Assembly (NCBI RefSeq): GCF_003119195.2
Contig: NZ_CP022254.1
Location: 727,501-791,500 of the forward strand
Reading direction: 5' to 3'
From: Azospirillum baldaniorum
GTDB lineage: Bacteria > Pseudomonadota > Alphaproteobacteria > Azospirillales > Azospirillaceae
Length of the DNA stretch: 64,000 nucleotides
The notes below the pieces were generated by a model. It was not told where the DNA came from and searched no databases. It saw only the letters and a list, made by a program, of their open reading frames with translations. The translations under genes were made by a program, and so were the position numbers. How positions within the stretch are numbered: the stretch's first letter is position 1; the number at the start of each line of letters is the position of its first letter. This document shows positions 7,514 to 15,959 of the stretch, in pieces.

Positions 7514-8728
7514 ATGACGGTGGTGGGGACGAGCAGGGCCGCATCCTGGAGGAGGGTCGGTCCGGCGATGCTCCTTGCTGCAATCGCGGCGCTCGGCGGC
7601 CTATGGCTGGCCGGTCCGTCCGGCAACCGCGCCCGCGCCGCCGAGACCGCCCAGAACGCCCCGCCGCCGGTGACGGTCAGCCCGCCGCTGCGCAAGGAGA
7701 TCGTCGAATGGGACGAGTTCACCGGCCAGTTCCAGGCGGTGGACTTCGTTGAGATCCGGGCGCGGGTCAGCGGCTATCTCGACTCCATCGCCTTCCAGGA
7801 CGGCCAGCTCGTCAAGCAGGGCGATCCGTTGTTCGTCATCGATCCGCGCCCGTTCGAGGCGGCTCTGGCCTCGGCGCGGGCGGAGCAGCAGCAGGCCGAA
7901 GCCAAGCTGGACCTGTCGAACCGCCAGCTCGCCCGCGCGTCGGAACTGCGGCGCAGCGACAACGTCGCGGCCAGCGTGTTCGACGAGCGCCAGCAGCAGG
8001 TCCGCGTCGACGCCGCCGGGGTCGAGGTGGCGAAGGCCGCCGTCCGGACGGCCGAGCTGAACCTGAACTTCACCCGCATCACCGCCCCGATCGCCGGCCG
8101 CATCAGCCGGCGCGAGGTCAGCGTCGGCAACCTCATCGTCGGCGGGGACACCAGCACGACGACCCTGTTGACCACCATCGTTTCCCTCGACCCGATCTAC
8201 TTCATCTTCGACATGAGCGAATCCGACTATCTCGCCTACCAGCGGGCGGCGGCGCGCGGCGCGCTGAAGTCGCAACGCGACGGCGGCATCGAGGTCGAGG
8301 GCCGCCTGTTCGACGAGCAGAGCTGGCCCCTGAAGGGCACGTTGAACTTCATCGACAATCAGGTGAGCCCCGGCGCCGGCACCATCCGCGCCCGCGCCGT
8401 CTTTCCCAACCCGTCGCTGCTGCTGACGCCCGGCCAGTTCGGGCGGCTGCGCCTGCCGGGGTCCGACCGCTACACCGCCACGCTGATCCCCGATCAGGCC
8501 GTGGTCAGCGACCAGGCCAACAAGATCGTCCTGACGGTCGGGAACGACGGGACGGTGGTGCCGAAGCCGGTGCGCCTCGGCCCCATCGAAGACGGGTTGC
8601 GCGTCGTGCGCTCCGGGCTGGAGGAAACGGACAAGGTCATCATCAACGGCCTCGTCCGGGCCAGGCCGGGCGCCAAGGTGACTCCGCAGGACGGACGGAT
8701 CGAGCCACCCAAGCCGCCGGCCGGTTGA
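7514..8728 (+). CDS. RND efflux periplasmic adaptor (membrane fusion) protein
   Basis: A 404-residue AcrA/MexE-type adaptor linking the inner-membrane pump to an outer-membrane channel. The start is ATG 7514 with GGAGG at 7504-7508; an upstream ATG at 7430 in the same frame lacks such a site. A hydrophobic leader (about residues 15-38) exports or anchors it. A barrel-sandwich half-motif (VEIRARVSGYLDSI, then GQLVKQGDPLFVIDPRPFEA), an alpha-hairpin, the second half-motif (ITAPIAGRISRREVSVGNLI) and a beta-barrel segment follow in the normal order. It ends 14 bp before the pump gene. No outer-membrane TolC-like gene or repressor is nearby, so the channel is presumably encoded elsewhere. Confidence 0.94.
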   Translation: MTVVGTSRAASWRRVGPAMLLAAIAALGGLWLAGPSGNRARAAETAQNAPPPVTVSPPLRKEIVEWDEFTGQFQAVDFVEIRARVSGYLDSIAFQDGQLVKQGDPLFVIDPRPFEAALASARAEQQQAEAKLDLSNRQLARASELRRSDNVAASVFDERQQQVRVDAAGVEVAKAAVRTAELNLNFTRITAPIAGRISRREVSVGNLIVGGDTSTTTLLTTIVSLDPIYFIFDMSESDYLAYQRAAARGALKSQRDGGIEVEGRLFDEQSWPLKGTLNFIDNQVSPGAGTIRARAVFPNPSLLLTPGQFGRLRLPGSDRYTATLIPDQAVVSDQANKIVLTVGNDGTVVPKPVRLGPIEDGLRVVRSGLEETDKVIINGLVRARPGAKVTPQDGRIEPPKPPAG

Positions 8729-8742
8729 GCGGAGCCGGGGCC

Positions 8743-11700
8743 ATGAACATTTCGCACTTCTTCATCAACCGGCCGATCTTCGCGGCGGTCCTGTCCATCT
8801 TCATCACGCTGATCGGGGTCTTCGCCTATCTGACCCTGCCGGTCGCCCAGTATCCGGAGATCGCGCCGCCGACCATCGTGGTCAACGCGACCTACCCCGG
8901 CGCGTCGGCACAGGTGGTCGCCGACACCGTGTCCGCTCCCATCGAGCAGGAGGTCAACGGCGTCGAGGACATGCTCTACATGGCCTCTCAGGCGACCAGC
9001 GACGGACGGCTCCAGCTCACCATCACCTTCAAGCTGGGCACCGACCTGGACACCGCGCAGGTGCTGGTGCAGAACCGCCTCGCCGTGGCGGAGCCCCGCC
9101 TGCCGGAGGATGTGCGGCGCATCGGCGTGACCGTGCGCAAGAACTCGCCCGACATGCTGATGGTGATCCATCTGAACTCGCCGGACGGGACGCGCGATCA
9201 GCTCTACATGTCCAACTACGCGCTGCTGCAGATCAAGGACGTGCTGGCGCGCCTTGACGGGGTGGGCGACATCCAGGTGTTCGGCGCCCGCGACTACGCC
9301 ATGCGCGTCTGGCTCGACCCCGACCGGGTGGCGGCGCGCGGCCTGACCGCCGGCGACGTGGTGCGGGCGATCCAGGCGCAGAACGTCCAGGTGTCGGGCG
9401 GCGTCATCAACCAGCCGCCGGTGCCGGCCCCCGGCGCCTTCCAGCTCAACGTCGAGACGCTGGGCCGCCTGACCGATCCGCGCGAGTTCGGCAACATCAT
9501 CGTCAAGACCGACGGGGCCGCGGTCACCCGTCTGCGCGACGTGGCGCGGGTCGAGCTGGGGGCGCAGGACTACAACCTCAACGCCTATCTGGACCGCCAG
9601 CAGGCGGTGCCGCTGGTCATCTTCCAGAGGCCGGGCTCAAACGCGCTGGAAACCGCCGACCGCATCCTGGCGACCATGGCGGACCTGTCCAAGGGCTTCC
9701 CCAGCGGGATGCGCTACGACGTGGTCTACAACCCGACGGAGTTCATCGCGCAGTCCGTGGAGGAGGTCTACAAGACGATCTTCGAAGCCGTGGCGCTGGT
9801 CGTCGTCGTGGTCATCCTGTTCCTTCAGACGTGGCGCGCCTCCATCGTGCCGATCGCCGCGATCCCGGTCTCGTTGATCGGCACCTTCACGGTGCTGGCG
9901 GCGCTGGGCTATTCGCTGAACACGCTGTCGCTGTTCGGGCTGGTGCTGGCGATCGGCATCGTCGTGGACGACGCCATCGTCGTGGTGGAGAATGTGGAGC
10001 GGTTCATCCGCCAGGGCATGAAGCCCAAGGACGCCGCGCACGAGACGATGAACGAGGTCGGCGGCGCGCTGATCGCCATCGCCCTGGTGCTCACCGCCGT
10101 GTTCATCCCGGCGGCCCTGGTCAGCGGCATCTCCGGCCAGTTCTTCCGTCAGTTCGCGGTGACCATCGCGACCGCCACGGTGATCTCCTGCCTGGTGTCG
10201 CTGACCCTCAGCCCGGCGCTGTGTGCGCTGCTGTTCAAGCCGCACGAGGAGCACCCGCCCAAGCCGTCGCCTTTGACGCGCCCGGTCCACGCCTTCTTCC
10301 GCGGCTTCAACCGGGGATTCGACCGGCTGTCCAACGGCTATGCCGGGCTGACCGGCCGTCTGGTGCGGCTGCCGGTGATCGTGCTGGCGGTCTATGGGGT
10401 GCTGCTCGCCCTGACGGCGTGGCAGTTCAGCCGGGCGCCGACGGGATTCATCCCGAACCAGGACCAGGGCTATCTCATCACGGTGGTGCAGTTGCCGCCC
10501 GGCTCGTCGCTCGCCCGCACGGACGAGGTGGTGCGCACCGCGGTCGACACGCTGCTGAAGACGCCGGGGGTCATCCACGCCGTGCCCTTCGCCGGCTTCG
10601 ACGGCGCCACCTTCACCAACGCGCCGAACGCCGGAGCGATCTTCGTGACGCTCGCCCCCTTCGCGGACCGCATCCCGAAGGGCCAGACCGCGGAGTCCGT
10701 GCTGGGCGACCTGAGGACCCGGCTGGGCGCCATCGAGGACGCCTTCATCATCACCATCCCGCCGCCGCCCGTGCGCGGCATCGGCAATTCGGGCGGCTTC
10801 AAGATGATGGTGGAGGACAAGCGGGGCCGCGGCCTGCCCGCGCTGGAGGAGGCGGTGAACGAGTTGTCCGCCGCGGCGAACCGCATTCCAGGCCTCGTTG
10901 GCGTGTTCTCGCTGTTCAACACCAAGACGCCGAAGGTCTTCGCCGACATCGACCGCCAGCGCGCGGAAATGCTGGGCGTCACCGCCGATCAGGTGTTCGA
11001 GGCGCTGCAGATCTATGTCGGCTCCTCTTTCGTCAACGAATTCAACCTGCTGGGCCGCACCTACCGGGTGACCGCGCAGGCCGACGGGCGGTTCCGCCAG
11101 ACTCCGCGCGACATCGCCAACCTGAAGACCCGCAACGCGCAGGGCGACATGGTCCCGATCGGCGCGGTGGCGGAGTTCCAGAACATCACCGGCCCCTACC
11201 GCGTCGCCCGCTACAACCTGTATCCGGCGGCGGAGCTTCAGGGGAACACGCTGCCCGGCTTCTCCACCGGCTACGCGCTGGCCGCGATGGAGAAGGCGGC
11301 GGCCGACACGCTGCCGGACGGCTTCGGCTTCGAATGGACCGAACTGGCCTATCAGGAGAAGGCGGCGGGCAACACCGGCCTGCTGGTGTTCGGCCTGTCC
11401 GTCGTCTTCGTCTTCCTGGTGCTGGCGGCGCAGTATGAGAGCTGGGCGATGCCGCTGTCGGTCATCCTGATCGTGCCGATGTGCCTGCTGGCCTCGGTGA
11501 CCGGCCTGCTGATGCGCGGGCTGGCGGTGGACATCCTGGCCCAGGTGGGGTTCGTCGTGTTGGTCGGGCTGGCCGCCAAGAACGCCATTCTCATCGTCGA
11601 GTTCGCCCGCCAGAACGAGCTGTTCGAGGGCAAGGACCGCTTCGAGGCCGCGGTCGCGGCGGCGCGCACCCGGCTCCGCCCGATCCTGATGACGTCCTTC

Positions 11701-12027
11701 GCCTTCATCCTGGGCGTCGTGCCGCTGATGATCGCGCAAGGCGCGGGGGCGGAAATGCGCCAGTCGCTGGGCACCGCGGTGTTCATGGGGATGCTGGGTG
11801 TCACCCTGTTCGGCCTGATCTTCACCCCCGTGTTCTACACGGTGATCCGCCGCTTGTTCAGCGGGCCGCTGGCCGTCAACCAGCATCCGTCCCCCAGCAT
11901 GGAAGAGCCCGGCCATCCTGATTCCGGGGGCCAATCCGGGCCCCAATCCGGTACGGACGCCGCGCGGTCCGGAGGCTACCGTCGGGCCAGCGAGGAGGTT
12001 CCGGGGCCATCCGCTCCCGAGCGGTAG
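8743..12027 (+). CDS. RND multidrug efflux pump, HAE1 (AcrB/MexF) family
   Basis: A 1094-residue inner-membrane proton-driven exporter. It shows the HAE1 N-terminus MNISHFFINRPIFA, the large periplasmic loops, and proton-relay residues: the Asp-Asp pair in GIVVDDAIVVVENVER and the Lys of GLAAKNAILIVEFA. Length fits the family except for a C-terminal tail of about 45 residues, polar and rich in Pro, Ser and Gly, that is not part of the usual fold. Start at ATG 8743, preceded by GGAGCCGGGG; a TTG at 8725 overlapping the adaptor stop was rejected. Exports hydrophobic or amphiphilic compounds such as antibiotics, dyes or plant phenolics; the specificity is unknown. Confidence 0.96.
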   Translation: MNISHFFINRPIFAAVLSIFITLIGVFAYLTLPVAQYPEIAPPTIVVNATYPGASAQVVADTVSAPIEQEVNGVEDMLYMASQATSDGRLQLTITFKLGTDLDTAQVLVQNRLAVAEPRLPEDVRRIGVTVRKNSPDMLMVIHLNSPDGTRDQLYMSNYALLQIKDVLARLDGVGDIQVFGARDYAMRVWLDPDRVAARGLTAGDVVRAIQAQNVQVSGGVINQPPVPAPGAFQLNVETLGRLTDPREFGNIIVKTDGAAVTRLRDVARVELGAQDYNLNAYLDRQQAVPLVIFQRPGSNALETADRILATMADLSKGFPSGMRYDVVYNPTEFIAQSVEEVYKTIFEAVALVVVVVILFLQTWRASIVPIAAIPVSLIGTFTVLAALGYSLNTLSLFGLVLAIGIVVDDAIVVVENVERFIRQGMKPKDAAHETMNEVGGALIAIALVLTAVFIPAALVSGISGQFFRQFAVTIATATVISCLVSLTLSPALCALLFKPHEEHPPKPSPLTRPVHAFFRGFNRGFDRLSNGYAGLTGRLVRLPVIVLAVYGVLLALTAWQFSRAPTGFIPNQDQGYLITVVQLPPGSSLARTDEVVRTAVDTLLKTPGVIHAVPFAGFDGATFTNAPNAGAIFVTLAPFADRIPKGQTAESVLGDLRTRLGAIEDAFIITIPPPPVRGIGNSGGFKMMVEDKRGRGLPALEEAVNELSAAANRIPGLVGVFSLFNTKTPKVFADIDRQRAEMLGVTADQVFEALQIYVGSSFVNEFNLLGRTYRVTAQADGRFRQTPRDIANLKTRNAQGDMVPIGAVAEFQNITGPYRVARYNLYPAAELQGNTLPGFSTGYALAAMEKAAADTLPDGFGFEWTELAYQEKAAGNTGLLVFGLSVVFVFLVLAAQYESWAMPLSVILIVPMCLLASVTGLLMRGLAVDILAQVGFVVLVGLAAKNAILIVEFARQNELFEGKDRFEAAVAAARTRLRPILMTSFAFILGVVPLMIAQGAGAEMRQSLGTAVFMGMLGVTLFGLIFTPVFYTVIRRLFSGPLAVNQHPSPSMEEPGHPDSGGQSGPQSGTDAARSGGYRRASEEVPGPSAPER

Positions 12028-12044
12028 GCCCTTGCCGGTCCGGC

Positions 12045-12473
12045 TCAGTCCGGTGGGATGCCCAGCCGCAGCAGCATCTCCACGAGGCCGCTTTCCCCCA
12101 CGGCCAGGGCGGCCTGGGACGGGGTCAGCCAGCGGCGCTCGCGCTGGCCCTTCTCGGGCCACTCGTCCAGCACCTCCTCGACCTCCAGAAGGAAGACGGT
12201 CACCGCGCACAGCACCGACTTGTTGACGCTGAGCCGCTTCATGTAGCGGAAATTTCCGAAGGGCCGGTGATCGACGGTGCCCCGCACGCCGGCTTCCTCA
12301 TAGGCTTCCCGCGCCGCCATGGCGCAGGGCTTCACGCCCTCCTCCGCCCACCCCTTGGGGATGATCCACCGCTTGGTTTCCCGCGACGTGACCAGCAGGA
12401 TTTCCGGCCGGCCGTTGCGAAGGCGAAAAGGAAGGGCGGCGTATTGGGTGGCGGGAGTGCGGTTGCTCATCAT
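12045..12473 (-). CDS. NUDIX hydrolase
   Basis: A 142-residue NUDIX-fold protein, taken to start at the ATG pair 12473/12470; a TTG at 12479 is in frame. The box reads GWAEEGVKPCAMAAREAYEE then AGV. The REAYEEAG core with the metal-binding glutamates is intact, but the first glutamate of the GX5E pattern is Val. Together with IPKGW this resembles the DIPP/Aps1-like branch acting on diphosphoinositol polyphosphates or diadenosine polyphosphates, where the first Glu position varies. Substrate not known. It ends 17 bp from the pump gene end, convergent. Confidence 0.88.
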   Translation of the reverse strand: MMSNRTPATQYAALPFRLRNGRPEILLVTSRETKRWIIPKGWAEEGVKPCAMAAREAYEEAGVRGTVDHRPFGNFRYMKRLSVNKSVLCAVTVFLLEVEEVLDEWPEKGQRERRWLTPSQAALAVGESGLVEMLLRLGIPPD

Positions 12474-12599
12474 GTCCAAGTGGGGAGGCCGGACCCGCGA
12501 TCCAATTCGGCTGAACGGGATGGCGGGCGATCATTCTTATGACGATGGGCGGCTGTGCTTTGTGCCGCCCATCGGCACCATGATCATCCCCTATTAACG

Positions 12600-13613
12600 T
12601 TACTCAGTGGCAAATTCTTCCGTCAGACGGTCAATAATTTCGCCTACGCCAAACCGGATAGGGTCACTGGCCGGAAGGCCATGGGCCTTTGCCGCCGCCT
12701 CCAGGCAGGCGCGCGCCTCGTCCTCGCCATAGGCCTTGGTGTTGATGGCGATTCCGACCGGGCGAATGGCGGGGTTGGTCAGTTGCCCGCAGCGGATCGT
12801 CAGGTCGATGACCTCCTGGATCGACGGCAGCGGGTGCTGCACGCCGCGCATGGTGCTGCGGGTCGGCTCGTGGCAGACGACGAAGGCGTCGGGCTGGGCG
12901 CCGTGCAGCAGCCCCAGCGACACGCCCGCGAAGGAGGGGTGATAGAGCGAGCCCTGCCCCTCGATCAGATCCCAATGGGCCGGATCGGCCGCCGGGGCGA
13001 TCCATTCCACGGCGCCGGAGATGAAGTCCGCCACCACCGCGTCGATGGCGACCCCGCGCCCGGAAATGAACACGCCGGTCTGGCCGGTGGCGCGGAAATC
13101 GGCGTCCATGCCGCGGGCGCGCATTTCCTTCTCCAGCGCCAATGCCGTGTATTTCTTGCCGACGGAGCAGTCGGTGCCAACCGTCAGCAGGCGCCGGCCC
13201 GAACGCTTGGTGCCCTTGCCGGTGGCGAAGCGCTGGTCGGAATGGCGGACGTTGAAGAGCTGGCGGCCGTGGCGCGCCGCCGCCTCGGCAATGGCCGGAA
13301 TGCTCTCCAGCCGGGTGTGCAGGCCGCTCGCCACGTCCATGCCGGCTTCGATGGCCTGGACGATGACGCTCGTCCAATGCTCCGGCAGGACGCCGCCGGC
13401 GTTCACCACGCCGACCACCAGCGTGCGGGCGCCCTGCCCCGCCGCCTCGGCGATGGTCATGTCGGGGATGCCGAGGTCGGCCTTGCAGCCCTCCAGCCGG
13501 ATCTGGCCGAGGCACCAGTCGCGCCGCCAGTCCACGATGCCCTGCGCCGTCTTGGCGCCGAGCTGGTCCTGAACGTCGCCGAGGAACATCAGGTAGGGAT
13601 GGGGAATGTTCAT
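12600..13613 (-). CDS. dgcN: DUF1611/DgcN family protein (D-glutamate N-acetyltransferase-like)
   Basis: A 337-residue protein matching the DUF1611 family, now named after DgcN, which acetylates D-glutamate in a D-glutamate catabolic route. A Rossmann-like N-terminal half (LVVGVVNAGG, SGLHTRLE) is followed by a P-loop-like segment VGTDCSVGKK (residues 145-154), then RATGQTGVFISGRGVAIDAV and the IEGQGSLYHPSF motif. In the P-loop the residue after GK is Lys where Ser/Thr is common. It starts 34 bp after the TRAP permease stop and is the third gene of an apparent TAXI-TRAP-dgcN operon, suggesting that the imported compound is its substrate. The usual partner dgcA (epimerase) is absent here. Confidence 0.88.
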   Translation of the reverse strand: MNIPHPYLMFLGDVQDQLGAKTAQGIVDWRRDWCLGQIRLEGCKADLGIPDMTIAEAAGQGARTLVVGVVNAGGVLPEHWTSVIVQAIEAGMDVASGLHTRLESIPAIAEAAARHGRQLFNVRHSDQRFATGKGTKRSGRRLLTVGTDCSVGKKYTALALEKEMRARGMDADFRATGQTGVFISGRGVAIDAVVADFISGAVEWIAPAADPAHWDLIEGQGSLYHPSFAGVSLGLLHGAQPDAFVVCHEPTRSTMRGVQHPLPSIQEVIDLTIRCGQLTNPAIRPVGIAINTKAYGEDEARACLEAAAKAHGLPASDPIRFGVGEIIDRLTEEFATE

Positions 13614-13647
13614 GGTCGGGTCCTCTCGAAGAGACCGGATGTTGTCT

Positions 13648-15723
13648 TTAGGCAGCTTCGGGCATCAGGCGGCGGGCGGACATCTGGCGAAGCAGGACGG
13701 GCACGATCAGCGCCAGCCCCAGAAGCGACGAATACAACTCCGGCGTCACCAGCAGAATGGCGGCGATGCCGAGCAGCAGCCGCTCCCACCCCCGCATGTT
13801 GGTCAGCAGCCAGCCGGTCAGGGTGGCGCCCAGGCAGACGATGCCGACGATGCAGCCGAGGAAGGCGATGAAGAAGTCCGGCCAGTTGAAGCCCGGCGCG
13901 ACCAGCAGCAGCGACGGCGAGAAGACGAAGACGAAGGGCACCAGCGCCTTCGCCAAGCCCAGCCGGAAGGCGGTGTTGCCCGTCTTGAAGGGGTCGGCCC
14001 CCGCCATCCCCGCCGCCGCGTAGGCGGCCAGCGCCACCGGCGGCGTGATGTCGGCCAGCACGCCGTAATAGAAGACGAAGAAGTGCGCCACGATCGGCGC
14101 CACGCCCAGCAGGCCCAGCGCCGGGGCGGCGATGGTCGCCATGATGATGTAGTTGGCCGTCGTCGGAATGCCGCAGCCCATCAGGATGCAGACCACGCCG
14201 GTCATGATCAGGGTGAACAGCAGCGTCAGAGCCTTGGCGTCGGCCAGCCAGCCCGGCAGGAAGGCCCCCGCCCACACCGCCATCTCGCCCGCGGTGGAGG
14301 TGACGATGTAGGAGATCTTGAAGCCGACGCCGGTCAGCGTGACCACGCCGACGATGATGCCCACCGTGGCGGCGGCGGCGCCGACCGCCAGCGCGTATTT
14401 GGCGCCGTCGCGCAGCCCGTCCAGAACCTCCCAGATGGTCATGCGCTTGCGCGGGTTCAGCAGGCCGACCGCGATGCACAGGGTGATGCCCCAGAAGGCC
14501 GCCATGTAGGGGGTGTAGCCGGCGATCAGGATGCCGATCAGCACGACCAGCGGAATGACCGTCGGCCAGTCGCGGCGGAAGGCCTCCTTCAGATCCGGCA
14601 TCTCGTCGGGGCGCAAGCCGCGCAGGCCGTTGCGCTTGGCCTCGAAATGCACCTGCACCAGCACGCCGAAGAAATGCATGAAGGCCGGGACGATGGCCGC
14701 CATGATGATGGTCGTGTAGGGCAGCCCCAGGAACTCGATCATCAGGAAGGCGGCGGCGCCCATGATCGGCGGGGTGATCTGCCCACCGGTGGAGGCCGTC
14801 GATTCCACGGCGGCGGCGAAATGCGGCTTGTAGCCCATCCGCTTCATCGCCGGGATGGTCAGCGAGCCCACCGTCACCGTGTTGGCGACCGAGGAGCCGG
14901 AGATCATGCCGAACAGCGCCGACCCGAAGATGGCGACCTTGGCAGGACCGCCGGCGTAGCGCCCGGCCACCCAGGCCGCGCAGTCGAGGAAGAGCTGCCC
15001 CAGCCCGATGCGTGTGGCGAAGACGCCGAACAGCACGAAATGGAAGACGTAGGTCGCCACCACGCCGAGCGCGATGCCGTAGACGCCCTGCGTCGTCAGG
15101 TACAGGTGGTCGACGAGCTGCGAAACCGTGGCGCCGGGATGCTTCAGCAGCCCGGGCATCTGCGGCCCCCAGATCGCGTAGCTCATGAAGATCAGCGAAA
15201 TGATCGGCAGCGGCCAGCCGACCGAGCGGCGCGTCGCCTCCAGCAACACGATGATCAGGATGGAGCCGAGGATCACGTCGGTGGTGGTCGGGTTGCCGAC
15301 GCGGAAGGCCAGATCGTCGAGCGGGATCAGCGGGACGTGCATCACCGCGACGACCGCGCCGATGGCCAGCGCCCAGTCCTGAAGGCCGATGCCGAGCGGG
15401 CGCAGCAGCGTGCCCATCACCGGCTCGCCGTAGCCGCGCTTGGTGAAAGGGAAGACCAGGAAGACGAGGCCCAGCACGAAGGACAGATGGATGCCGCGAT
15501 GCTCCATCTCCGGCAGCAGGCCGAAGCCGGCGGTGTAATAGTGGAACAGCGACAGAATGATCAGCAGCCCGCCGACCAGCTTTCCCGCCAGCGGCGACAG
15601 CGGCCGGAAGCGGATTTCGGAGTCGAACTTCTCCTCCAACTCCCGCGCCTTGGCCTCGTCGAGTTCCATGGACGCGGAATCCAGCCGGATGTCGGATGGC
15701 GGATCGCGATGAGTATCGGTCAT
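13648..15723 (-). CDS. TRAP transporter permease, fused 4TM/12TM subunits
   Basis: A 691-residue integral membrane protein in which the small (DctQ-like) and large (DctM-like) TRAP subunits are fused, the arrangement that goes with TAXI-type binding proteins. The first 60 residues are cytosolic; then a run of helices covers the remaining length. Conserved segments include GQLFLDCAAWVAGRYAGGPAKVAIFGSALFGMISGSSVANTV split around residue 270 and STASTGGQITPPIMGAAAFLM near 310, then SITPPVALAAYAAAGMAG-like DITPPVALAAYAA near the C-terminal half. Energy comes from an ion gradient, usually sodium. It lies between the TAXI gene (about 240 bp away, across a REP-like repeat) and dgcN. Confidence 0.94.
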   Translation of the reverse strand: MTDTHRDPPSDIRLDSASMELDEAKARELEEKFDSEIRFRPLSPLAGKLVGGLLIILSLFHYYTAGFGLLPEMEHRGIHLSFVLGLVFLVFPFTKRGYGEPVMGTLLRPLGIGLQDWALAIGAVVAVMHVPLIPLDDLAFRVGNPTTTDVILGSILIIVLLEATRRSVGWPLPIISLIFMSYAIWGPQMPGLLKHPGATVSQLVDHLYLTTQGVYGIALGVVATYVFHFVLFGVFATRIGLGQLFLDCAAWVAGRYAGGPAKVAIFGSALFGMISGSSVANTVTVGSLTIPAMKRMGYKPHFAAAVESTASTGGQITPPIMGAAAFLMIEFLGLPYTTIIMAAIVPAFMHFFGVLVQVHFEAKRNGLRGLRPDEMPDLKEAFRRDWPTVIPLVVLIGILIAGYTPYMAAFWGITLCIAVGLLNPRKRMTIWEVLDGLRDGAKYALAVGAAAATVGIIVGVVTLTGVGFKISYIVTSTAGEMAVWAGAFLPGWLADAKALTLLFTLIMTGVVCILMGCGIPTTANYIIMATIAAPALGLLGVAPIVAHFFVFYYGVLADITPPVALAAYAAAGMAGADPFKTGNTAFRLGLAKALVPFVFVFSPSLLLVAPGFNWPDFFIAFLGCIVGIVCLGATLTGWLLTNMRGWERLLLGIAAILLVTPELYSSLLGLALIVPVLLRQMSARRLMPEAA

Positions 15724-15735
15724 GGATTCTCCGTT

Positions 15736-15914
15736 CCCCTCTCCCCTCTGAGAAGAGGGTTAGGGTGAGGGGGTTGCGCGTGTCGGGAAGTTCGGCAAAA
15801 GCGCATCCCCCTCACCGGCCCTTCGGACCACCCTCTCCCCGCTTTCGGCGGACCGAAGGTCCGCCTGCCGCGTCAGCGCAAACGACGTTTGCGCGTGAGC
15901 GGAGGGGAGAGGGT
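15736..15914. repeat. REP/BIME-like repeat, type A, with nested palindromes
   Basis: Two outward type-A ends (CCCTCTCCCC... and ...GGGGAGAGGG) bracket about 180 bp between the TAXI and TRAP permease genes. Inside are GGTGAGGGGG and CCCTCACC arms and two further short dyads: CGGACCGAAGGTCCG (15849-15863) and GCGCAAACGACGTTTGCGC (15877-15895). It could attenuate transcription or stabilise the upstream mRNA, so that more binding protein than permease is made. Confidence 0.75.
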
Positions 15915-15959
15915 TATGCTGGTCGGATGCGACATGGGAAAGTTAATGGAAGTCGCGCC

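Noticed and set aside
8725..8742. TTG start for the RND pump overlapping the adaptor stop
   Set aside because: The ATG at 8743 gives the standard HAE1 N-terminus and has a purine-rich ribosome site just before it.
9637..12210. Open frame of 857 codons on the minus strand
   Set aside because: Antisense to the RND pump; His/Gln/Arg/Asp-rich composition with no protein-like pattern.
13606..15768. Plus-strand open frame of 720 codons
   Set aside because: Antisense to the TRAP permease and rich in His, Asp, Gln and Arg; the hydrophobic helices are on the minus strand.
15736..15914. Possible CRISPR-like repeat array
   Set aside because: Repeats are inverted, not regularly spaced direct repeats, and recur elsewhere as REP-like units; no cas genes.
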